A stretch of DNA of 64,000 nt, taken from contig OU452202.1 of assembly GCA_911728435.2 (NCBI GenBank), forward strand, positions 4,071,135 through 4,135,134. Direction: 5' to 3'. The notes beneath the pieces are model-generated. The model saw only the letters and a list, made by a program, of their open reading frames with translations. It was not told the DNA's origin and searched no databases. The stretch comes from Apoderus coryli (taxonomy: Eukaryota; Arthropoda; Insecta; Coleoptera; Attelabidae). Both the position numbers and the translations under genes were made by a program. This document shows, in pieces, positions 55,390-64,000 of the stretch (its first letter is position 1; every line of letters begins with the position of its first letter).

Positions 55390-57150
55390 ATCGAATAGTA
55401 TAGGGTGTTCTATAGAAAAGTATTGGCAGAAAAAGCCACATTGTACCCTATTTGATGTTTTTAAAAAACAATTGTCACAAAATAGGTAGTTTAGTTTAGG
55501 AAAAACAGAATGTCTCAATACGTGTTGGTTTTTTATGAAGGTTTTTGAAATTTTTGCCATAAAATTTCGTAGCGTGTAGCGTGCATTGTTACTCATCCTG
55601 TACATGTCAGAATTCTGGCTTTTAGTATTCTATATTATGGAATTCTAGGTAATATTTTTCCTTAGCTTACGAAAATTCCGTGATGAAACTTTTGTCTTTC
55701 ACTGGCAACTATCTTGAGTGGAAGCTTGTAAGCAGTAATTGCATGATAACGATACAGTAAATTAGAAATATCTAATCTATTCATACGCAAGGCCAATCAT
55801 GAATAGTATTAATTTCATGGCGAAAATATATCGACTGATAAAAATGATTAGGTATCTTTCAAATATTTTGCTTGTAAATAATTTTATAAATTGATAATAT
55901 TGATATTAGTCTATATTTATATACCCAAACTACGGTAATTATTATTTTGTTAATAGTTTATTATTGTTTCTCTTCCTATGTAAGGTAAGTCTAATCACTA
56001 ATTAAGTAGTTTCAAAGGTAATAGCAAATTGTTAAAAACAATCAAACAGTAAACAGTTTATTTATAGTTGTTTGTTAGTTAGGAACGTTAGAAATACATT
56101 TCGATAACACGTGGTTTTCGCTATTATTTCATAAATTATCTTATGATTGATTTAGGTATACGAATTTGGATATACCTACAAGTCAATTTTTGAAGATCGA
56201 AAACGTTCACAATGATACAGGTTGACATGACTATAAAGCCTTCGTACTGAAGGTGTTTTTTTGGCAATATTTGTACAACAACAACGTAACATTTGTCGAA
56301 AATCTTTACTCTTTAAAATCTTTGTTGAACAAGGCGAATATATGATTTAAAACTTATTAGAATGTACGGGTGATATTTCTGCATTTTCATTTAGGTATAT
56401 AGGAAAGCTATTTGAGTTTATATTTATTTTATTTATATCTTGTTAATTAAAATTTAATTAAATCTTTAAAAAAATTTAATTTATAGTAAAAGATAAAGTA
56501 AAGAATTTTTTGTTGTTCCTTAAAATTAGATTTCTCAATACCCTAAATTATCTGGAACACGGTTTCTGTCGGACTTCTCCTAGAAGAAGTCAGTCAGGTC
56601 TATCGCAATCGTGAACGAAATCTGATAAAGTGTTCTATATATCCTCAAGAAATATTTTTAACAACAATTCATTATTGTCTTTAGAATCAAGAATTGTTTG
56701 TTTTCTAAAATCTGTAGTTTCTGAGAGAAGGTGCAAAATAATAATAATATTCAATTGAAAAATAGGTGGTATATTTTAAGTGTTTTTTGCTGTTATTTAA
56801 AATTATTCAAGACAAATCGCCATAGTTTGGCACTTATTTTGCGTAAAACATTCATCTGAGAAAGGCGTTTTTTGAATAACTTCAAAAAGCACAAAAGTTT
56901 AAAACACTGCCTACAGAATAAAAAGTTGTAGTGGGACAGAAATAAATTGTCAAATAATAATAAATAATTATAACGAAAAAGAATGTTTCTGCAAAACCGA
57001 CTACTCTGCATTTAGTCAGTTACGTGCCAAACTATGAAGATTTTTCTTGAATAATTTTAAATAACAGCTAAACTACTGTTAAAATACTGTTAATTTAATT
57101 ACAATGAAACAATTTCGTCGTCTCCACTAATAATTTTAAAAATATTTATT
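55390..57150. other. No gene recognised
   Basis: AT-rich; no coding or repeat motif supported. Confidence 0.45.
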
Positions 57151-57192
57151 CAAAGGGACATATTTCGAGTCCCAGCTCCATCATCAGCCTTA
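57151..57192 (-). ncRNA. Hammerhead motif
   Basis: Minus strand: AAGG (stem I), CTGATGA (57181-57187), stem II GAG/CTC, GAAA, TATGTC with the cut after GUC, CCTT (stem I partner). Core intact; the surrounding pLTR is not delimited. Confidence 0.72.
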
Positions 57193-57229
57193 AAACTATG
57201 GTGGAGTTAAATCCGCATATAGGCAGAGC

Positions 57230-57570
57230 CCTTAATAGTCTATGATAAATGGAAAAGAGAAACATAGAGACCGGTGCTATCACAGCGGGCATATACTCTG
57301 TAAATTCAGAGTCATGGACCCAGGAGTTGATTTCCGCCGTGAGTCGAGGTTAACACTAAACCGGGCGCACTTTGCTGCGTTGGTGCGATGAGATGTTTAA
57401 CGCCGTAACAGATGCGATGTCTGGGATGTGTTAACGCGAGACTTGAGACTATACACCTGATACGGCTGCAATATAGCAAGTTACTTACTTAAGAGGAGTA
57501 TGGTACATCTGGACCCGGCGAACTAGGCGCTTACTGAAGACAATGATGTTGATCGGGACGAATGGGCGGC
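57230..57570. other. GC-richer island of unknown nature
   Basis: Noticeably higher G+C than its surroundings, without a long frame or known RNA motif that I recognise. Possible horizontal or repeat-derived segment. Confidence 0.35.
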
Positions 57571-57599
57571 AATTTTGCAAATTTGATTGTTACAGTTTC

Positions 57600-58535
57600 A
57601 AAACAACCCAAAAAATGTGACCCGTATATATAAAATTTCTGAAATTTAGAAAACTTGATTCCTAAGATATTTTAGTATTACTAGTTGAAAAATGACATAA
57701 TATAGAAACACCCTAATTAATGTTTAACTTTGGTTCTCTATTAAAGAGAGAAACAAAACAAAATACTTGAGTCATGTTTGAATAAAACAGTCGACAATTT
57801 TTAACAATGTTTTCCTTGTCACATAAAATTAAACAATATTTTTCCTGTTTATTTAACGGCACACTTCCTTCCCATTGTTTCTCTGCAATAACAACAAACA
57901 ATACACTTTGTGCATTAGGTGTCTCAAAGAAATTCTTGTAAATTAATGTGTTCCTCTATTTTATGATTTATAGAATCGGATATACTTTATGGTGGGATTT
58001 TTAGAACATTTTTATGATACATACCTAAGGTAAATGTGTCACTAAGCAGGCATGTAATATACGTATGATAAACATTTAAAACAAACAACTGGCCTCATTT
58101 GTGCTTGCATTTTATGTGAGCTTATGATATTATTTATGGAGAGGAATGGTAAAATATTTTCTTATCATTTGTTCATACCTATTAAGACTAAAAGTAATAT
58201 TTTAGTGTAGGTTATAATTTATTTTATGCAAACTAACGAGTTTATTTAACATAGCCACCAGTTTTTTGTTGACAGTATTGTAATTTTTATCATTGACTGA
58301 TTACCCCCAAACACACTGAAACGTGAGTATTAAAAAAAATAAAAATTCATTTATATGCTATTCGTTTCATACTAATAATAATAAAATCAGTTTCTGAAAA
58401 GTTATATAGGTTGATTTAGGATATTTGTATTAGGCAAATTAGATAGAAAAATATTTAACATTAATGCATAATTATTAGTAAAAAGTATGGTAGTTTATTG
58501 ACGAAAATTGTTTGAAACAAATCTAAAAATAATAT
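57600..58535. other. No gene recognised
   Basis: No supported feature. Confidence 0.4.
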
Positions 58536-58834
58536 TAAAGAAAATAACTATTTAAATTAACTTTTGATAACTTCATCAAAACCTCCATTGATATATAATT
58601 CCTTCTAACAGTCCTCGGCATTCACTCATCAAGGTACATGGATTAATTCAAAAAAGATACAGGAACACCATATCCAAAGCTCAAAAACCATATAAAAGTC
58701 TTTAATTTTTGGAAAGAAAGAGATTATTTAATTCGTACCTGCCTTGCTTCCTATGTGCAGTGCGACGTCTAGAACTTTACTTCAAAGACATCAGTTATGG
58801 CAGTGTGTAGTCTTCGATGTCTTTGAATAAAAGA

Positions 58835-59440
58835 TCGCACAGGGAAAGTATCATGACCGCGATATGTATTCTTCCGATAGCGCCAAAACGCTTTAACCAA
58901 TTGAGCTAAATTTTGGTGTATGAGTTTCGGAGAGTCCTTTGATGAACCCATTAGTTTTTGGTTGAAATCGCTTTAGCCCTGTGATAGGGGTGGACACAAC
59001 CGCCAAATTTTCAAATAGCAGTAGGAGTCCAGTGATACATCATTTGGAAGCATTTTTTATCTACTTTACACCGATGAATTACTTTTGATATTTGCCATAA
59101 TTATCGAGAAAATTGCGTTTAAAATATCACCAGATAGGCAGTTGGAACCTATATTATTACATATAAAATACAATATTTGTTACCAGGTTTCTGTTGCGTC
59201 ATTGGTAGGGCGTTCGCTTCGCATGCGTGTTATGGGTTCGAATCCCAACTCTGGCAAAACTTTTTTTTTCTGATTTTGTAATAATGTAATTAGTTTGTGA
59301 CGTTAGTTTATTGGTAATAATAAAATAATACAATAATAATAATTATTATTATTAAAATTATGTTTCGTTACACAGGTCATATATTTTTGATTATATTATA
59401 ACTTGTCGGGATAGTTTTGGGGTGACACAACCGATTTTTT
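58835..59440 (-). repeat. Interspersed repeat, full-length copy
   Basis: Minus strand from about 59440: CGGTTGTGTCACCCCAAAAC, TATCCCGACAAGTTATAATA, ATATGACCTGTGTAACGAAA, (ATT)n, tRNA-like module, CGCAATTTTCTCGA, core CCACCCCTATCACAGGGC, ending CTTTCCCTGTGCGAT. The most complete copy in the window, ~605 bp; only its 3' hairpin is damaged. Confidence 0.8.
59186..59258 (+). repeat. tRNA-Ala(CGC)-like module
   Basis: GTTGCGTCATTGGTAGG (A-box-like), a CGC-TTCGCAT-GCG anticodon arm with CGC in the anticodon position, and B-box GGTTCGAATCCC. Antisense to the repeat core and 67 bp from the CGCAATTTT marker, as in the copies at 1.4 and 42 kb. Confidence 0.65.
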
Positions 59441-59848
59441 TACTCGTACATATTAGTTTATCTCAATGTTCTGTCTCTATATGATAGGAGTCTCAAATTT
59501 TTCCACTTTTTACCTTCCCTGGTGCTACTATCCTCACTTTCATTATATTTATTCTTTTTTTCAAAATTTCAGGTACATTCCTAGACTATCTAATTTTTCT
59601 CTTATACACTTTTTTGCTATTTATCCAACGTTATAGACTTTGTTAAACTTTGAATCTGAACTGAAGTAAAAAAACTACACTGTTTTTGATCTTTGGATAT
59701 GATATTCCTGTATCTTTTCTGAATCCATCTATGTACCTTGATGAGTGAGGCCTTCCGAGGTAACCACTCCTCCTCCAAGGAATCAATGGAGGTTTTGATG
59801 AATGTATAAAAACTTCATTTAAATAGTTATTTTCTTTAATCTAATTCT

Positions 59849-60890
59849 TTTGAAACCACTTTTCTTAATAAATTGCACGCGATTGAAAACTAACAAAAAC
59901 TATCATAATAATTTTGAGAGATTTCATGACCAACTGCATTTTCTTCAAATATTTACATATATTGCTGAATGTTGCTGCGTATTTCTATGAAACGTTATAG
60001 CCTATTTTTACTATTTGATCACACTAGAGTGATTTGTCGCCACATTGTAACTTGATGGATCAATCATTGAACACCTATAAGTTGTATGCCTTACTCCTAA
60101 TCGCTTTTCTCTTCAAACAACAGAGATATTCGAACACGCCTTGGCGTTAAAGACTGTTATTGAGTATTGCCTCTCCATATAAAGTCTAGCTTTGAGAAAA
60201 ATCAGATTACTACTCAAATTCGTCCCGATTTGGAAAGTCAATAGTTTTTTGGCACGATTTTAACATATTTTCCTGTTATCATATTATCATAGGTACTAGT
60301 TCTTTCTTCTCATTCCTTGATTTCTTTTGAACTCAAGTCACCCAAAAATGTGAATATCTTAGTAAATATTTTCGTTCATATTTGCCCGGTTTTTGTGTAT
60401 GACAATACTGTTATTTATTATTCCACGTAAATAGTTCAAAAAAAAGAATTGTGGGAATAATCACAAGTAATGGAGAAGAAGCTTCGATAGCAAGGCAAAC
60501 CAAACATAGGCTACGCAAAAAGAATGGAAACTCCATAAAGCACGTTGTGTTGGTGTATGTGGCATTTAGAACTACTTTGTTGTAACATTGTTAGAACCAG
60601 ACAAGCATAAAATATAGTGAAGGAATGGCATACCAAGAGAAGGGAACAAGGACAACATGAAAATAATTAGTATTTCTCTATCTCAATACGTTCTTTTTAC
60701 CCTATAATACATTTGTCAAATCATCCAATTAGTCTGCTTATACAAAAAAAAAAAAATGGTCACAAAATAGAGCTCATGGAAACCATCGCCTTGTACGTTG
60801 TGCATTGTCATGCAAAAGCAGTAGTATTCCTAGTGTGTAATACTATTTTTCGGTTATATTAACGGCCTCTCTTTAAATCAATCAAATAAA
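59849..60890. other. No gene recognised
   Basis: No supported feature. Confidence 0.4.
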
Positions 60891-60894
60891 TCAA

Positions 60895-61270
60895 CAGAGT
60901 ATTTTCTGAATCGAGGTTTTCCAGCTGACTGGAATTTTACCTTTTTGGTTACACCTGCATTGACTCAGGCTCATCGTGATGAAATTTTATCGCCAGTCAC
61001 AATCCAGTCTCAAGCTTCTCTCGTATTCTCGTTACAGAAGTCAAAAAACACATGACATCACGTTGCTGCTTTTGGTTCTGCATGAGCAATATCGGTCCGC
61101 CTCTTGTGCACACTGTTCACATATCAAGATTTTTATGTAGCATGTTGAAAACAGGAACCAATCACTTCTGCGAGTTGTTGCTTCTTCGAAGATCTTCCAA
61201 CATTAATTTTTCAAGTTTATCGAAGTTTCCTACGATAGCCAGAACATACAGGCCGATTTGCCCTTAGGAC
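60895..61270 (-). pseudogene. mariner transposase relic
   Basis: Minus strand: FNMLHKNLDM, a stop, TVCTRGGPILLMQNQKQQRD resembles the mariner segment ILHKHLDMxKLCTRWVPRLL, TxxQKQQR between the HTH and catalytic parts. Further on VTGDKISS and KVKFQSAGKP resemble the first catalytic Asp region and the following PKKxKxxPSAGKVM block. Multiple stops and shifts; no terminal repeats found. Confidence 0.62.
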
Positions 61271-62613
61271 ACCTTCAACACAATCTCTGCCATGCTTGAA
61301 GAGTGTGTGTGACTTCTAAACCGTGTTTTAGTTTTGGAGGGCAAGAGTTTCCAGAAACAGGAGACTAATAGGATCTGAGAAGATTTTTATTGCTTAGTGA
61401 GGAATTTGCTGATAGTAAGTTTCCCTATGCTTGCAGTTTGATGGGTTGGCTTGGTATAATAAATGAATTTCCAATAAACCTGGTAACAACATTATGTCCT
61501 CCTGTGGAACACTGAATTCGCCAAGGCTATAGTTGAAAATTATATGTTACATTAAAATGTGTTAATTAAATATTTTTAAGCAAATAGTATGAAAAGTGTT
61601 TTTATAAACAAACTTACATTATACTAGTTATTCCTTGTTAGAATTTGGTAGTTTTGTTTTAATAAAATATTAATTGGAACCATGTTTAAACTGAAACGTT
61701 GAAATTGTGTGACTTTTGTTGTTTGCTTCCTCAATAAATATTTGTATACTTTACATCACGCGGATCAATGTTTAACATGCCTATTATTACTCAAAAGATA
61801 TTTAAAAAACACAACAGGTTGTTTATAGGATAATTAGAGAAATTTTGTAGATTCTGTTAAGAAAAAAAAATTAGTTTGATCGTTCGACGAAGTAAAATAG
61901 TATTTTTTCTTCAGTCTAAAATCTCCAAAACCTCCAACAAGTCTAGACATAAACCTTAACATGGTTTTCCTTTTACATTGCAACTGTTACTGTAAGGCTA
62001 TTATGATTATTATTATTATTACTATTATTACGGTCAGATCTTCCTCCAGATTGGTGTTGGGATTTGGAGGGATTGGTAATTTCCTAACCGGAAGAAAGAA
62101 ATAAACACACCGTATATAAATACGGTTTAGTTATAACAAAAAATATGCTGGGGTGGTTATTTTCAGATTTTTAATTATTGGTTTTTTAATTTCTTAAATT
62201 ATAATTCGATAAATAAAAAAATAACAAAAAATGTTATGTGAAAAAGTTCGATACCCATGATAACTTCAGCGTCACATAGGTTCTTTAAATAATATATTAT
62301 TAATTTAAAGTTACTAAAAACAAATATAAAAATACTAGGAAGTGAAAAGAATACCTCTTACGGTAGTTACCAAAAATTTCACCATATTTTTACTCGAATT
62401 AAGTTACCAAGAAATTGCATAATTAATTTTAAAATTTCTAGATATACAATGTTTTATCAGCAACTTGATTTGTATTTGTTATTATGTTTATTTCTAAATT
62501 TGTTTGCCATATATTTTTCATTATTATTTTTATTTGATGAAAATATTGACAGTTTTTGGAACGCGTGAATTTTCTCGAACGTTTTAACACATTTTGCTCC
62601 AAAATAGTATTTG
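61271..62613. other. No gene recognised
   Basis: AT-rich; no supported feature. Confidence 0.4.
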
Positions 62614-62712
62614 TGCCATATTTTTAACTCATTATAATTATATTATAGCTAGATAACTCATTATAATATTATTATAATTAGATAATATTATTATGATGAG
62701 TTAAAAATATGG
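62614..62712. repeat. AT-rich hairpin repeat
   Basis: GCCATATTTTTAACTCAT on the left and ATGAGTTAAAAATATGGC on the right form an 18 bp stem, with further pairing of TAAT-rich sequence inside. Confidence 0.8.
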
Positions 62713-62984
62713 CTTACAAAAGTACAAAGTCAAGAAACAATCTAGTTGCTATTATCATATTTATTTCAAATGGTATGGTGACCAATCAGCGCTACCATCC
62801 GCCTTATAAGCTGCTAGGCGTCATTCACCAAAATCTAATTACTTAGTAGCTAGACAGTTACTAAAACCTACGCCGCTAATAACTGAAGGATGTTAAAGTC
62901 AAAATAATAACAGTGCTTATTTGCTACTTAACTGAAGATTAGCTGCCCTTCATAAAATAAAAAATCAGATATAATACAATCTAA

Positions 62985-63655
62985 AATATATGACCTGGGT
63001 GTTCATGATGTTTTCTTCTCACATAGTCCGTCCTCAGCTGAACACTTGTTATGTTCCATCCACACATAATAACTATTATTATTAAAGAGCACAAAAAGTG
63101 CCCCTACTGCTATTTAAGAATTTGAGGGTTGTGTGCACCACAGGGTTAAAGTGGTTTTAACAAAAAACTAAATGTCACTTCCTAAATTTCACAACAATAA
63201 CACACTGCGAAGTCGTTATACCTTACTATAACTTTAAAATTTATTCGAATGCTATGATTTTCAAATGAAAAATGTAATCACAAATATGAGATATTATTGT
63301 GAAATAGCCGCTATACTTTAGCCTACCTGTTAGATCAAAGTCACATTGTAAATGTTTATAATTTAACTGTAAATCTGTATGCAGATAGCCACTGATGATG
63401 AGACAAGTTTGTCTTGAAACATGTCTGGCAGTTTGAGAATTTAAACATGTATAAAGAACGTTTTGCGGAGTAGACGTAGTTTTATTTATCAAGAATCTAA
63501 TGTTTAGTTCAATTAGTTGAAGTGTTTAGGCGCTATCGTAGAAGAATACATACAGACAGACTTGCATCTGCAAGTGGTCTTAGTCGTCTCAGGTTATATC
63601 CGTCTTTATCTCAATTTTTTTTAGCGCGTTCTCAATATTTTCCCTGGGTCAGAAA
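62985..63655 (+). repeat. Interspersed repeat interrupted by a PLE pLTR
   Basis: ATATATGACCTGGGTG (62988), CCCCTACTGCTATTTAAGAA (about 63102) and CACAGGGTTAAAG on the left; TTTAGTTCAATTAGTTGAAG to the 3' region on the right (63504-63655). The PLE sequence (about 63175-63497) sits between. Confidence 0.7.
63386..63432 (+). ncRNA. Hammerhead ribozyme motif
   Basis: GCCA (stem I), CTGATGA (63392-63398), stem II GAGACA/TGTCTT with loop AGTT, GAAA, CATGTC with the cut after GUC (63425), TGGC (stem I partner). Every core position is canonical; stem III ACAUGU. The pLTR continues to about 63497. Confidence 0.82.
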
Positions 63656-64000
63656 AGTAGAATGCGTACGGCGTAGGTTTTAATAACTTTCTAGCTATAC
63701 TAATTAGATTTTGGTGAACTAAAATTGCTTGTTGAATTAGGGAAATAAACCACTTTAGTAATTTCCTATTTATAATTAGTTTGTTAAATTGTTACCTGCC
63801 TCGTACTAGTATAGTACAGACGGGAAGTATTGTTATTGCAATAAAAATTGCAAATATATATTTTTCGGAAAAAGTATTTGTGTTAGTATCGTGCATGTTT
63901 AAGACAAAAATCCATTGAAAGAGGATAATATTATCTTTGTTTTTTTTACAAAACCTTTTTAAGACGTATTTAACTAGATACAGTTTTAATGCATCATTTC
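63656..64000. other. No gene recognised
   Basis: No supported feature. Confidence 0.4.

Larger units (their letters stand above)
58540..59848. repeat. Inverted arms enclosing an interspersed repeat
   Basis: TTCATCAAAACCTCCATTGA (about 58573) and CTCATCAAGGTACAT (about 58626) recur inverted at 59740-59800. Arms ~160 bp, diverged; the interspersed repeat lies between them. Confidence 0.75.

Noticed and set aside
59186..59258. Functional tRNA-Ala gene
   Set aside because: Good B box but no well-paired acceptor stem, and the module is embedded at a fixed position in a dispersed repeat.
63241..63492. 83-codon minus-strand ORF
   Set aside because: Covers the pLTR and hammerhead motif; no protein similarity.

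Overview
The window reads as insect (arthropod) nuclear DNA that is strongly AT-rich and built almost entirely from mobile elements of many ages. I recognise no intact host gene, and the species cannot be fixed from what I see. The only long intact coding regions belong to Penelope-like retroelements (PLEs). The rest is broken non-LTR, BEL/Pao, mariner, IS630/mariner-like, pogo and MADF-bearing transposons, foldback elements, and an abundant ~600 bp interspersed repeat.

Layout. 0-8 kb: BEL/Pao reverse-transcriptase relic split by an inversion, first copies of the interspersed repeat, a pogo-like relic, two LINE fragments, a TA-flanked foldback and an IS630/mariner relic. 8.2-15.4 kb: a young, near-perfect head-to-head PLE dimer (one full 860-codon ORF, one 5'-truncated mirror copy) with three ~412 bp pseudo-LTRs (pLTRs), each carrying a hammerhead-ribozyme motif; the dimer is flanked by an 11 bp direct repeat. 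18.5-26.7 kb: nested inverted repeats, at least five layers deep. 28-31 kb: hairpin repeat, LINE fragment, and a 187 bp mini-PLE with a 16 bp target-site duplication. 31-33 kb: foldback whose loop keeps a transposase DNA-binding domain. 33.5-37.7 kb: PLE, LINE and transposase relics enclosed by an inverted pLTR pair. 38.2-39.4 kb: nearly complete mariner. 40.8-41.5 kb: mariner turned into a foldback. 42.9-43.8 kb: 865 bp inverted-repeat element with a MADF-like relic. 46-48.3 kb: two more nested PLE pLTR pairs. 49.2-50.7 kb: foldback. 51.8-55.4 kb: two more PLE lineages, one with a clean 16 bp target-site duplication. 57-64 kb: scattered hammerhead motifs, repeat copies and a mariner relic.

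The main theme is the PLEs. Several families share one architecture: pLTRs in inverted pairs with 3' ends pointing outward, a hammerhead motif in the pLTR with a tiny self-complementary stem III (ACAUGU or ACGU), and, beyond one pLTR, a ~37-43 nt tail copied from the start of the element's own ORF. Two families show target-site duplications around the entire inverted unit, so the inverted dimer (or its 187 bp minimal version) appears to integrate as a unit. About 17 hammerhead or hammerhead-like motifs occur in 64 kb. All activity statements are inference from sequence.
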